Positions 8,456-17,409 of a stretch of 64,000 nt of DNA are shown here, in pieces (within the stretch, counting starts at the first letter, position 1; each line of letters starts with the position of its first letter). Made by a program: the position numbers and the translations under genes. The DNA lies in the NCBI RefSeq assembly GCF_019186805.1, contig NZ_CP066783.1:4353501-4417500 (forward strand), written 5' to 3'. The notes under the pieces are model-generated. The model was given only the letters and a program-made list of their open reading frames with translations, did not search any database and was not told the origin of the DNA. This stretch comes from Comamonas fluminis. Its GTDB lineage: Bacteria > Pseudomonadota > Gammaproteobacteria > Burkholderiales > Burkholderiaceae_C.

Positions 8456-9958
8456 ATGGCCAAGACTTTCATGGGCGTGCGCCTGCGCAGCCTGCGTGCC
8501 GAGCGCGGCATGACCCAGGCGGCGCTGGCGCAGGCGCTGGAGCTGTCGCCCAGCTATCTGAACCAGATCGAGCAGGACCAGCGCCCGCTCACGGTGGCGG
8601 TGCTGCTCAAGATTCACCGGGTGCTGGGCGTTGACATCCAGCAGTTTTCGGAAGATGAAGAGGCGCGCCTGCTGTCCCAGTTGCGCGATGCGCTGGCGGC
8701 CATGCCCCAGCCTGAAGGCGCTGTACCCTTGCCCGAGTTGCGCGAAGTGGCCTCGCGTTTGCCGCAGCTGGCCCGGGCACTGCTCGCCATGCACCAGCGC
8801 CATGCGGCCAATACCGAGCGGCTGGAGGCGTTAACTGCCAGACTGGGTGACGGGCGTGCGGAACTGGAGGATGGGGCTTCAGGCAAGCTGGTGCCAGAGC
8901 CAGCACGGCAGATGCCGTTTGAAGCAGTACGCGATTTCTTTTTTGCCCATCGCAACCATTTTGATGCGCTGGACCGTGCCGCCGAAACTCTGGCCCGGCA
9001 GGCGAGCGAGCAGGCCAGCAGCCAGGGTGGCAGTCTGCAGGAGTGGCTGCAGTACCGGCTGCAGGCCAGGCATAACGTGCTGGTGTTGCGCAGTGCGGGC
9101 AGCCAGGGCAGTAAGGCTGCCGCAGCCTCTGCTGTGCAGGGGGAAGTGGAAAAAGGGCAAAGCCATCGCCGCTTTGATGCGGCCACGCGCACGCTGTACG
9201 TGGCGTCGCAGCTGCGCCCGGCCCAGCAGGCGTTTCAGCTGGCCACTCAGCTGGCGCTGCTGGAGTTTGATGCGCTGATTGAGGAAGCGCTCAAATCCAC
9301 AAATTGGCAGGACGAGGCCACGCGGCGCCTGGCACGCATGGGGCTGGCCAACTATGTGGCGGGTGCTTTTGTGCTGCCTTATGGCGAATTTTTGCAGGCC
9401 GCCGAGAGCCTGCAGTACGACATAGACTTGCTGGCGCGGCGCTTTGGCGTCGGCTTTGAGACCGTGTGCCACCGGCTATCGACCTTGCAGCGGGCCGAAG
9501 CCCCGGGCGTGCCGTTTTTCTTCATCCGTGTGGACCGGGCAGGCAATATCAGCAAGCGCCAGTCGGCCACGCATTTTCACTTTTCCAAGACTGGCGGAAC
9601 CTGCCCGCTCTGGGTGGTGTACGAGGCCTTTACCCAGCCGGGGCGCATCGTGCCGCAGCTCGCCTCCATGCCCGACGGACGTGTCTATCTGTGGATTGCC
9701 CGCACCATCAGCCACGCAGGCCAGGGCTGGGGCGCGCCGGGAAAGACTTTCTCCATTGGCCTCGGCTGCGATTTGCAACATGCCGCGCGGCTGGTGTATT
9801 CCAAGGGGCTGGATTTGCGCAAGGTTGAGGCCGCCACTCCGATTGGCATGGGCTGCAAAGTCTGTGAGCGCAATGCCTGCCCGCAGCGCGCCTTCCCGTT
9901 TGTGGGCAAGCCTCTGCGGGTCAATGAAAACGAAAGCGGCTTTGTGCCTTACGGGTAG
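8456..9958 (+). CDS. XRE-family short-chain fatty acid regulator (RamB/ScfR type)
   Basis: Protein of 500 aa with an N-terminal XRE helix-turn-helix (residues about 9-65: LRAERGMTQAALAQAL, LSPSYLNQIEQDQRPLT), a central region with a divergent IrrE-like segment and a C-terminal DUF2083-type domain. It ends with a cysteine-rich GMGCKVCERNACPQRAFP motif that could bind a metal or thiol. Members such as RamB and ScfR control acetate, glyoxylate and methylcitrate genes in response to acyl-CoA status. AGGAG precedes the ATG. Divergent placement from prpC makes it the likely operon regulator in place of the sigma54-type PrpR. Confidence 0.85.
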   Translation: MAKTFMGVRLRSLRAERGMTQAALAQALELSPSYLNQIEQDQRPLTVAVLLKIHRVLGVDIQQFSEDEEARLLSQLRDALAAMPQPEGAVPLPELREVASRLPQLARALLAMHQRHAANTERLEALTARLGDGRAELEDGASGKLVPEPARQMPFEAVRDFFFAHRNHFDALDRAAETLARQASEQASSQGGSLQEWLQYRLQARHNVLVLRSAGSQGSKAAAASAVQGEVEKGQSHRRFDAATRTLYVASQLRPAQQAFQLATQLALLEFDALIEEALKSTNWQDEATRRLARMGLANYVAGAFVLPYGEFLQAAESLQYDIDLLARRFGVGFETVCHRLSTLQRAEAPGVPFFFIRVDRAGNISKRQSATHFHFSKTGGTCPLWVVYEAFTQPGRIVPQLASMPDGRVYLWIARTISHAGQGWGAPGKTFSIGLGCDLQHAARLVYSKGLDLRKVEAATPIGMGCKVCERNACPQRAFPFVGKPLRVNENESGFVPYG

Positions 9959-10038
9959 GCTTGCCATGTGAGGTCGGCATGCAACAAGGTAAGAAATACG
10001 CGACGATATCTTCAGCTGCGTCGAGATGTTCAACAACC

Positions 10039-10066
10039 CCATCCGCAGACATTTTCCTGCGGATGG
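10039..10066. terminator. hairpin between two convergent genes
   Basis: CCATCCGCAG pairs with CTGCGGATGG around an eight-base loop. It lies between the 3' end of the plus-strand regulator and the 3' end of the minus-strand GNAT gene. There is no long T-run, so termination is only probable. Confidence 0.4.
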
Positions 10067-10117
10067 CCTGTCTTCGATAGAGTTCTAGAGGCGTAATTCT
10101 GTGAGGCTTGACGCAGT

Positions 10118-10642
10118 CTAGGAAAGGCTGGTTGATTCACATAAAGCAAGCTGCATATGAATGGTTTGCCACAGCGGATCGGCTTCTCGATCAATGACCT
10201 CAAAGTGGTGCTTCTGCCAGAACTCCAGAGCGCCAGGCAAAAACGGATGTGTGTGCAGGTAAAGAACGTCCACGTTTTGAGACTCTGCATGAGTGCGCAG
10301 CCTATGCAGCATCCGCCCGGCCAGCCCGGAGCGCCGATGCTCTGGCGCAACAAACAAGCGCACGACTTCCATGACTTTGTGCTGTTGGAAATTTAACTGC
10401 GGAAATCTGCCGTCATAGACACGGCATGCAATTGTTGCCTGAACGCTTTGTCGAGAATCGAGAGCCGCCAGCATGCAGCCACTGCCTGAGAGATAGGTCG
10501 CTTCGAATTCACGCAGGTCTTCAGGTGTCTCCTGTGCGTTGATGCGCCCGGCGAACATGGAAATGCGCACGTTTTGCAGAAAGCTTTGGACTTGATGCAA
10601 GTCACGAACGCGCTGAATGGAAATGGAATTTGAAGTGGGCAT
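10118..10642 (-). CDS. GNAT-family N-acetyltransferase
   Basis: Protein of 174 aa with a GNAT fold. The acetyl-CoA binding motif A is VVRLFVAPEHRRSGLAGRML (about residues 92-111), followed by a typical C-terminal strand-helix segment (VLYLHTHPFLPGALEFWQKHHFE). The substrate cannot be told from sequence. It is a single gene, convergent with the regulator and divergent from the cobalamin riboswitch, so it is probably transcribed alone. The ATG at 10642 has only a weak ribosome binding site. Confidence 0.8.
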   Translation of the reverse strand: MPTSNSISIQRVRDLHQVQSFLQNVRISMFAGRINAQETPEDLREFEATYLSGSGCMLAALDSRQSVQATIACRVYDGRFPQLNFQQHKVMEVVRLFVAPEHRRSGLAGRMLHRLRTHAESQNVDVLYLHTHPFLPGALEFWQKHHFEVIDREADPLWQTIHMQLALCESTSLS

Positions 10643-10739
10643 GAACAGAGAAAACTAGCGCATTCGTCCAACGGGCCTGTGACTGCTGCTACAAAATCAG
10701 CTACATTACCGCAACTTTGGTTTCGCAAGAACATGTATT

Positions 10740-10914
10740 CGCTGTGGTGAATGCATGAGGGAATCCAGTGGTCCGGCACTTTGCTTGCCGGCCCGTGAAA
10801 TGGAACTGCCCCCGCAACTGTAGGCAATGAGCCAGCCATCCAATAGCCACTGAACATCTCTGTTTGGGAAGGCGATGCGCCAGCGATGATTTGCCAGTCA
10901 GGAGACCTGCCAGA
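10740..10914 (+). promoter_or_regulatory. cobalamin riboswitch
   Basis: The conserved elements occur in order: GAATGCATGAGGGAAT, CTGCCCCCGCAACTGTAGGC, GAGCCAG, CCACTG, GGGAAGGCGATG, and a B12 box ending GCCAGTCAGGAGACCTGCC. This is a complete AdoCbl-type element on the plus strand, about 150 bases before the binding-protein gene. It should repress the downstream importer cassette when cobalamin is plentiful. I did not find a clear intrinsic terminator after it, so control may be at translation initiation. Confidence 0.92.
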
Positions 10915-11060
10915 GCATCTATCAATCATTGCCGGCGGGGTGTCCGGGGAGTGTGCATCTCATCGTTCCAGTACTGCGCTGCCTACCCAGGCAGATGCGA
11001 AGGCGCGTGGCTTGCCATATCTTCCAGAGTGCTTCTCGCCGCTTCTGGAAAGTTATTCCG

Positions 11061-12067
11061 ATGCTGCTTAGAAGCCTTGCCAGCGCTGCCCTGATCGCCA
11101 CCTCTTTTTCTGCGTACGCCACTGACTATCCGGTGCGGCTGCAGAACTGCAATTACACCGTCAAGCTCGACAAAGCGCCTGCATCGGTGGTCACCATCGG
11201 CCAGGCTGGTACCGAGATGCTTTACGCATTGGGTCTGGGCGACAAAGTGGTGGGCACAGCCCTCTGGTTCAACCCGGTGCAGCCGCGCTTCAAGGCCATC
11301 AACGACAAGGTGCCGCGCCTGTCGGACAACATTCCCAGCTTTGAATCGGTCATCGGCAAGCGCCCGGCCCTGGTGGTCTCGCAGTTTGAATGGATGGTGG
11401 GCAAGGACGGCGTGGTTGGCACGCGCGAGCAGTTCCATGACCTGAACATCGCCACCTATGCCATGCCCGCAGACTGCGAAGGCAAGAACAATCTGGTGGG
11501 CTCGGACGGCACACGTACCGCCAGCTACGACGTCAAGGCTTTGTACAAAAGCATTCGCCAGCTGGCTCAGGCCTTTGATGTGGAATCGCGCGGTGAAAGC
11601 CTGGTCAAGGAGTTGAGCGATCGTCAGGCCCAGGCGGTGGCCAAGGTCAAGTCTTCCAAGCTGCACAACCTGTCTGCCGCACTGTGGTTCTCTAGCGCAG
11701 ACCTGGCGGCTGACCCCTATATGGCTGGCAAGAACGGCGTGGCGGGCTACATGATGCAGACGCTGGGTCTGCGCAACGTGATCGAATCGACAGAAGAGTG
11801 GCCACAGTGGGCTGGGAAACCATTGCCAAGGCCAACCCTTCGGTGCTGATCATCGCCCGCATGGATCGTCGCCGCTTTCCTGCGGATGACTACCAAAAGA
11901 AGCTGGAATTCCTCAAGAAAGATCCCGTCACCCAGCACATGGATGCCGTCAAAAACGGCCGTATCGTGATCGTGGATGCCGATGCGCTGCAGGGCTCGAT
12001 TCGCCAGGTGGACGGCATGGAGCAGATCGCCAATGCCGTGCTGAAGATTGAAGGCATCGCTAAGTAA
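11061..12067 (+). pseudogene. ABC importer substrate-binding protein (BtuF/FepB-like), frameshifted
   Basis: Periplasmic binding protein of the vitamin B12/siderophore type. A signal peptide (MLLRSLASAALIATSFSAYA) precedes the mature TDYPVRLQNC start. The reading frame is intact to EEWPQ at about 11807, then shifts and would stop at 11849. The rest, starting VGWETIAKANPSVLIIARMD, continues in another frame to 12067. The expected EEWPQVGWE junction is restored by adding one G near 11805-11810, so one base is missing. There is no slippery heptamer. It heads the cassette behind the cobalamin riboswitch. It is a real pseudogene or a sequencing error; I cannot tell which. Confidence 0.85.
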
Positions 12068-12127
12068 GCTGAGCGGAAATGGGCGCCATGCACTTTGCGT
12101 GCACTTTGCATGCGCCCCTGCTGTGTC

Positions 12128-13207
12128 ATGAACACCTTCACGCTGAGTCAGGGGCGCTCACGCATTCCGCTGGGCCTGCTTTTGCGCATGGCCTTGCTGG
12201 CAATCGCTGCCGCAGCTTTGCTGTTGCTGGCGGTGGTGCTGGGCATTGCCATTGGCGAGACCGATATCTCGGCCCGCATTGTGTATGAGGTGCTGGCCAA
12301 TCAGCTTCTGGGTGCCAGCTACGCTATAGACCCCATCAACGCAGGCATTGTCTGGAACTACCGGCTGACCAGAGCTTTGGTGGCCGCCAGCTGCGGCGCG
12401 GGCCTGGCGGTTTCCGGGGTGATCTTGCAGTCGCTGCTGCGCAATGCTTTGGCCGAGCCCTATTTGTTGGGCATTTCTGCCGGTGCTTCCACGGGGGCGG
12501 TTCTGGTGTCGGTGGCGGGCCTTGGGGCTGGCCTCATCTCCATGACCACAGGGGCATTCCTTGGTGCCATCTGCGCATTTGCACTGGTGGCCTTGCTCGC
12601 CCATGCCGCAGGCAATGGCGGGCTGCGTAACGGCGGCCAGATTGTGCTGGCCGGTATTGCTGGCTCGCAACTGTTCAATGCACTGACCTCGCTCATCATC
12701 ACCAAGTCGGGAAGTGCCGAGCAGGCGCGCGGCATCATGTTTTGGCTGCTGGGCAATCTGAGTGGCGTGCGCTGGCCAGACACCTTGCTGACGGCCTCGG
12801 TGGCCGTAGCGGGGATGCTGGTCTGCCTGATGCATGCCCGCTCTCTGGATGCGTTTACCTTCGGTGGGGAGTCTGCCGCTGCTTTAGGCGTTCCCGTGCG
12901 CCGCGTGCAGCTGACGCTGCTGCTGGCCGCAGCCTTGATGACGGCGGTGATGGTGTCAATCGTCGGCGCCATCGGCTTTGTTGGTCTGGTGATTCCGCAT
13001 GCAGCGCGCTTGTTGGTGGGTGTGCGCAACCGGCGTCTGATTCCCGCCAGTGCCTTGATCGGTGCCATCTTTCTGATTGCGGCTGATGTGGTTTCACGCA
13101 CGCTGATTGCGGGGCAGGTTCTGCCCATTGGCGTCATTACCGCCTTGGTCGGTGCACCGGCTTTTGCCTGCATCTTGCTCAGAGGCCAGAAAAGAGGGCC
13201 CGCATGA
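12128..13207 (+). CDS. FecCD-family ABC importer permease
   Basis: Membrane protein of about 359 aa with many hydrophobic segments, typical of the BtuC/FecCD/FhuB permeases that move cobalamin, haem or ferric siderophores across the inner membrane. Family landmarks are WNYRLTRALVAASCGAGLAVSG near the N-terminus, the GISAGASTGAV loop, and VGAIGFVGLVIPHAARLL, the L-loop region that contacts the ATPase. The ATG at 12128 follows the binding-protein gene by 60 bases and the stop overlaps the ATPase start (ATGA at 13204). Confidence 0.9.
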   Translation: MNTFTLSQGRSRIPLGLLLRMALLAIAAAALLLLAVVLGIAIGETDISARIVYEVLANQLLGASYAIDPINAGIVWNYRLTRALVAASCGAGLAVSGVILQSLLRNALAEPYLLGISAGASTGAVLVSVAGLGAGLISMTTGAFLGAICAFALVALLAHAAGNGGLRNGGQIVLAGIAGSQLFNALTSLIITKSGSAEQARGIMFWLLGNLSGVRWPDTLLTASVAVAGMLVCLMHARSLDAFTFGGESAAALGVPVRRVQLTLLLAAALMTAVMVSIVGAIGFVGLVIPHAARLLVGVRNRRLIPASALIGAIFLIAADVVSRTLIAGQVLPIGVITALVGAPAFACILLRGQKRGPA

Positions 13208-14043
13208 ATACTGACGCCCTCAAGCATTCGCCAATTAGTTCGCAAATTGATCGGCAAATTAGTCCACTGCCGCCAGTGCTGCACGCACGCGATATCAGCT
13301 GGAAGGTTCGCGGCAGCCCAATCGTCAAACCGGTTTCGTTATCGGTCTTTGCTGGCGAGATGCTGGGCCTTATTGGGCCAAACGGCTCGGGCAAATCCAG
13401 CCTGTTGCGTTTGCTCTCGGGCGTGCTCAAACCTAGCTCGGGCGAGGTCTTGCTGAGCGACCAGCCACTGCGTCAATTGCCACGCCGTGCGGTGGCGCGG
13501 CAATTAGCTTTTGTGGCGCAGACGGCCGATACCGCAGACGCCATCAGCGTGAGTGAAGCGGTTGAGCTGGGGCGCACGCCCTGGTTGTCTGCGCTGGAGC
13601 CGCTATCAGCGCTTGACCAAGAAATTGTTCGCGATGCGCTGCGCGATGTGGGTCTGTCAGCTAAGGCAGATAGCCGCTGGAACTCCTTGTCTGGTGGCGA
13701 GCGCCAGAGGGCGCATATCGCCAGAGCGCTTGCGCAGCAGCCCCAATTGCTGCTGATGGATGAGCCCTGCAACCATCTCGATATTCACCAGCAACTGTCG
13801 TTGATGCAGCTGATTCAGGCTTTGCCCATCACCAAGGTGATTGCGCTGCATGACCTCAATCAGGCCGTGGCTTGCGACCGTCTGGCGGTCATGCATCAAG
13901 GCCAGCTGGTGCAGCTTGGCACCCCTCATGAAGTATTGACCCCGGAACTGATTGAGCAAGTCTTTCAGGTTCGGGTGCACACCTTGCTTGACCCCCAGGA
14001 CGGTAGCCGCGTGCTGCGCTTTCAACCCATGGCCAGTCTTTAA
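13204..14043 (+). CDS. ABC importer ATP-binding protein (FecE/BtuD type)
   Basis: ATPase of 279 aa. Walker A GPNGSGKSS is near residue 58-66, the signature LSGGERQR near 159, Walker B LLLMDEP near 183, and the switch histidine in IALHDLNQA. It closes the binding protein-permease-ATPase set and its ATG overlaps the permease stop. The extra N-terminal 30 residues before the nucleotide-binding domain are unremarkable. The substrate of the importer is inferred only from the riboswitch: a corrinoid, cobalt or a metal-chelate. Confidence 0.92.
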   Translation: MNTDALKHSPISSQIDRQISPLPPVLHARDISWKVRGSPIVKPVSLSVFAGEMLGLIGPNGSGKSSLLRLLSGVLKPSSGEVLLSDQPLRQLPRRAVARQLAFVAQTADTADAISVSEAVELGRTPWLSALEPLSALDQEIVRDALRDVGLSAKADSRWNSLSGGERQRAHIARALAQQPQLLLMDEPCNHLDIHQQLSLMQLIQALPITKVIALHDLNQAVACDRLAVMHQGQLVQLGTPHEVLTPELIEQVFQVRVHTLLDPQDGSRVLRFQPMASL

Positions 14044-14060
14044 AACAGGAAATTTTCATC

Positions 14061-14516
14061 ATGCCAGCTCCCCATTTCGTCCGATGTGCCGCGCTGCTGC
14101 TGTGCAGCTTTGCCGCTCCTCTCATGGCTGCAGAAACCGTCGAAATCAAGATGCTCAACCGTGGCCCACATGGCGCCATGGTGTATGAGCCAGAGTTCGT
14201 CAAGATCGCGCCCGGCGATAGCGTCAAATTCCTGGCCGCCAGCAGCGGCCACGATGCGGTTTCCATCGCAGGCATGTCGCCCGCGAGTGCGACACCCTTC
14301 AGAGGCAAAACCAACCAGGAAATCACCGTCACCATGACCGAGCCCGGCCTGTACGGGGTTAAGTGCCAGCCTCACTATGCAATGGGCATGGTGATGCTGA
14401 TCCAGGTCGGTGACGACGCCAAGCTGTCTCAGCTCTCGGTTCCCGGTGATATGCCAGAGCAAGCCAAGCAGCGCTTTCAGATCATCGTAGGTCGCGCACA
14501 GGCAGCGGCGAAGTAA
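14061..14516 (+). CDS. pseudoazurin-like blue copper protein
   Basis: Exported protein of 151 aa. A signal peptide (CAALLLCSFAAPLMA) precedes AETVEIKMLNRGPHG, a pseudoazurin-like start. Type 1 copper ligands are visible: His in SSGHDAVS, then Cys, His and Met in VKCQPHYAMGM. Pseudoazurins shuttle electrons in the periplasm, usually to nitrite or nitrous oxide reductase, but no denitrification gene is here. It starts 17 bases after the ATPase stop, so it belongs to the riboswitch-controlled cassette. In that setting it may act as a periplasmic redox or metal-handling partner (inference). Confidence 0.88.
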   Translation: MPAPHFVRCAALLLCSFAAPLMAAETVEIKMLNRGPHGAMVYEPEFVKIAPGDSVKFLAASSGHDAVSIAGMSPASATPFRGKTNQEITVTMTEPGLYGVKCQPHYAMGMVMLIQVGDDAKLSQLSVPGDMPEQAKQRFQIIVGRAQAAAK

Positions 14517-14613
14517 AGCATGGCAATACCTGTCACACCCAACAATGCCTGCGCATCTCGCAGCCATTGGAACTTGCACCTGAACTGATATTGCTACTGC
14601 TGAGATTGATTTG

Positions 14614-15942
14614 ATGAGAGTCCGTATTTTTCGCCTTCATGTATACGCTGCCCTGCTGTGTGGAAGCGGTGTCGCCAGTGCTGGCGCACAAGATGATGCA
14701 AAAGGTTTTCTGGAAGGAAGTGCACTCAAGCTGCAAAACCGCGTGCTTGTAGAGCAGCTCGACTATCAAAAAGGAAGCAGCTTTCGCGCTGCCAACGGGC
14801 AAAGAGGGCAGATTCTTTCACGAGAGTCGGCTTATGGCCTGATGCTCAATTACGAGTCTGGCTACACGCGCGGCGTGTTGGGTTTCGGACTGGATGCCCA
14901 TGCCTACGGCGCGATTAACCTGGGTACACAAGCTGATCAGACCCGCGCCACACCGCGATATGTGGCTAAGAATGGGCAGGAGATTGCCGATAACTTCGGG
15001 CGCATGGGCGGCGCGCTCAAGGTTCGCATGTCATCGACGGAGTTGAAGGTTGGCGAGATGCGAACCAAGACGCCAATTTTCAGCTCATCCGACACACGGC
15101 TGCTGCCGGAAAGCAATCGAGGCTGGCAAGTCATCAGCCAGGACATTCCTTCGCTGACACTGCAAGCCGGACGCTTTACCGGCTGGGCCGACCGCAATGC
15201 GCGCAAGAATGGTGCGGACCTGCTGGCCAACTACTCTGGCGTGACCAGCGGCGCTTTCAGCTTTTTTGGCGGTGCATGGGTCACGCCGGTCACGAATCTG
15301 ACGCTCAGCAGCTATTACGGGCAGTATGAAGACAACTGGAACACTGCTTATCTGGGTGGCTTTTACAAGCTGCCTCTGGCGGACAAGCGAGCCCTGTCGT
15401 TCAGCCTGAATATCTATCGCAGCACTGATACGGGCAAGGCAAAGTCTGGCGAAATCGACACCACCACCTGGAGCCTGATGAGCAGCTATGTCATAGGTGC
15501 GCACAAATTCGGAATCGGCTACCAAAAGGTCAACGGCAACAACCCGTTTGACTATGTGAACCGGGGCTCCATCTGGCTGGAAAACGCCATGCAGCTCTCC
15601 GACTTCAATGGCCCGCACGAAGCTTCCTGGCAGCTCAAATACGATGTGGATCTGGCATCCATTGCAACGCCCGGACTGAGTGCTGGCGTGGCTTACACCC
15701 GAGGTTCCGGCATCGACAACAGCCATCTCAATTCCGTGTATGCCAGCTATCTCGGCTATTCGGGAGTCAATGGCAAGCACTGGGAGCGAGACCTGATGCT
15801 GCGCTACATCGTGCAGCAGGGTGCCGCCAAGAATCTTTCCTTGCAACTGCGCTATGGCGTGCATCGCACCAACAAGGCGCAAGGAGAGGCCAATATGAAT
15901 CAGCTTCGACTCCAGGCGGAGCTCCCGTTAGGAATACTGTAA
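14614..15942 (+). CDS. OprD-family outer membrane porin
   Basis: About 442 aa with a signal peptide (AALLCGSGVASAGA) and the OprD-type N-terminus (GFLEGSALKLQNRVLVEQLDY). The body has alternating aromatic strands expected of an 18-strand barrel, and the conserved EMRTKTPIF-SSDTRLLPE region that forms part of the OprD constriction. I use the ATG at 14614, one codon after a TTG. It lies 97 bases behind the cupredoxin gene in the same direction and is probably the outer membrane entry route for the cassette's substrate, where a TonB receptor would normally be expected. The island boundary begins just after its stop. Confidence 0.85.
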   Translation: MRVRIFRLHVYAALLCGSGVASAGAQDDAKGFLEGSALKLQNRVLVEQLDYQKGSSFRAANGQRGQILSRESAYGLMLNYESGYTRGVLGFGLDAHAYGAINLGTQADQTRATPRYVAKNGQEIADNFGRMGGALKVRMSSTELKVGEMRTKTPIFSSSDTRLLPESNRGWQVISQDIPSLTLQAGRFTGWADRNARKNGADLLANYSGVTSGAFSFFGGAWVTPVTNLTLSSYYGQYEDNWNTAYLGGFYKLPLADKRALSFSLNIYRSTDTGKAKSGEIDTTTWSLMSSYVIGAHKFGIGYQKVNGNNPFDYVNRGSIWLENAMQLSDFNGPHEASWQLKYDVDLASIATPGLSAGVAYTRGSGIDNSHLNSVYASYLGYSGVNGKHWERDLMLRYIVQQGAAKNLSLQLRYGVHRTNKAQGEANMNQLRLQAELPLGIL

Positions 15943-16518
15943 TTTTTTACAGTTTCGCGAGTTCGACTCATGTTTGCGGCTGAATCACGCTTCGTTCTGT
16001 GGGGGCTAGTTGATTGAAGTGAACCGACCAAGTTTTCCTGCATGGTTTCAGATCTCGGACAACTACCTCTTCAGTTCACGATATGAGCACTCTTGGGCAT
16101 ATAGCAGTCATTCATGTCGGGGGCTTGATAGGCCGCAATCGCTGCACAGCAGTCATTTGTTGACGTTGTGCGGACGACAGCACCGGGTCGACAGCACCTA
16201 TTCGCGGGCCGAGCTAGCGGACTTCCAGCATTCCGAGAACGCGGGCCTGCTGCTGACCTGAAAAAAAGTCATTGGAGAAGCGACTGCCTTGGCACGCTGA
16301 ATGACCGCAGTAAAGCAATGACCGATAGTTCACCCATGAGGCCATGAGCTGCAGCAACCGCTGCAAAAGAGTTAAGTCGTTTGCGATGGCCTGCTCCGAG
16401 CCTCCATTTCCCCTCAACAAAGTCGACAGGACTACGTGCGAGGTTTATCAAGTCCGGTGTTCCTTGCCGCGCAAACATCGTTCCCATGGCACGTCGTTGG
16501 GAGATGTTTAGGTGCGAT
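15943..16518. other. gene-poor junction between core chromosome and island
   Basis: 576 bases without a convincing gene. Base composition drops here relative to the porin gene. Short open frames at 16010-16261 (plus), 16214-16420 and 16269-16487 (minus) lack ribosome binding sites and recognisable domains; the last lies directly behind the XRE gene and is the only one worth a database look. The left border of the GInt island should lie in this stretch. I could not find a direct repeat matching the right border near 25000-25090. Confidence 0.5.
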
Positions 16519-16800
16519 TTAGGGGGTTGACCGGGCGATTCGAAGCCGTACCGCCTTTACTAAGTCCTCAGGCTCCACTGCCAAAGCTTTGGCCAACTGG
16601 AACGTGACACTAAGTGACGGCTGCGTACTAGCCACTTCGAGCCTCGCGATGTACGTGCGATGAACACCTGCCCTAAAAGCGAGTTCTTCTTGACTGATCC
16701 CGATCAGGCCACGAAGCGCTTTTACTTCAGCGGCGACTGCTTGACGGAAATTGAGATCGGAAACACTTGGCACCCGCGGACTATCGCGGCCATGAATCAC
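16519..16800 (-). CDS. small XRE-family regulator
   Basis: 93 aa consisting mostly of one XRE helix-turn-helix (VAAEVKALRGLIGISQEELAF, AGVHRTYIARLEVASTQPSL), the type often found in islands, phage or toxin-antitoxin loci. The start is a GTG at 16800; no good ribosome binding site is visible. It is divergent from the orphan gene at 16817 with only 16 bases between the two starts, so it may well repress that gene and itself. No partner toxin is recognised next to it. Confidence 0.7.
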   Translation of the reverse strand: MIHGRDSPRVPSVSDLNFRQAVAAEVKALRGLIGISQEELAFRAGVHRTYIARLEVASTQPSLSVTFQLAKALAVEPEDLVKAVRLRIARSTP

Positions 16801-16816
16801 TTGTGCACCAGCATTA

Positions 16817-17374
16817 ATGATACATAATCACCGCCCGCACACCGAGCCAAGGTCCTCTTGGCTTGGATGTGCAAGTTATCTGCGCAATTTCATGTTTCTT
16901 ACTACAGACGCCAACAAGCATCCTCTTTCAACAATTTACGGTAAAGGCAAACATCTTTGGACAGGTATCGATGTTCAGATACGTCGCCCATGGCTTCTTG
17001 TCGATTTCCGGTTAACGCTACGCGACGAAGATGGCGACCAGATCACATGTACGAACACCGTTCTACTCTCCGATTCAGAGGATGTGTTGGGCTTGGCAGC
17101 GCAGAACGTCAGAATACTTGCAGTGCAATTGGTGACCCCACGCCATAATTTCCAAAGTGGTGGTTGGGCTATAGATCGCCTGACAGGTATCTGGGAGTGT
17201 GACGATCCGGCAGACATTCGCATCAAGGCCAGGGTCTATGCAAAGGAAGACGGCAGCAACCACCTAGACTCTCTGTTTGGAGGGGCAATCGATCACGCTG
17301 ATGGCTGGAAATTACTTCTGGATCTACCAGCATGCGCTGCGGATGATGAAGGCGACGTCAAAGAGTTTCACTGA
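16817..17374 (+). CDS. hypothetical island protein
   Basis: 185 aa, not recognised. It is mostly soluble with many beta-prone segments (PWLLVDFRLTLRDEDGDQI, NFQSGGWAIDRLTGIWEC) and no signal peptide or transmembrane segment. The initiation codon is unsure: ATG at 16817, or ATG at 16892 (MFLTTDANKH), neither with a good ribosome binding site. Codon use and base composition fit the low-GC island rather than the flanking chromosome. It is divergent from the XRE regulator, the only functional hint, and is the only non-mobility gene carried by the island that looks intact. Confidence 0.55.
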   Translation: MIHNHRPHTEPRSSWLGCASYLRNFMFLTTDANKHPLSTIYGKGKHLWTGIDVQIRRPWLLVDFRLTLRDEDGDQITCTNTVLLSDSEDVLGLAAQNVRILAVQLVTPRHNFQSGGWAIDRLTGIWECDDPADIRIKARVYAKEDGSNHLDSLFGGAIDHADGWKLLLDLPACAADDEGDVKEFH

Positions 17375-17409
17375 GCATTTGTGCTGTAGCTAAAAAATTC
17401 TCGTCCATT

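Noticed and set aside
11795..11815. Programmed frameshift in the binding protein gene
   Set aside because: No slippery heptamer or downstream structure is present at the point of change; a one-base deletion is simpler.
11798..12067. Separate small gene after the importer binding protein
   Set aside because: It has no start signal and its sequence is the exact C-terminal continuation of the binding protein; it is the second half of a frameshifted gene.
16010..16487. Three short frames of 68-83 codons at the left border of the island
   Set aside because: No ribosome binding site, no domain, and mutually overlapping on both strands. Only 16269-16487 (minus) is worth a database search.
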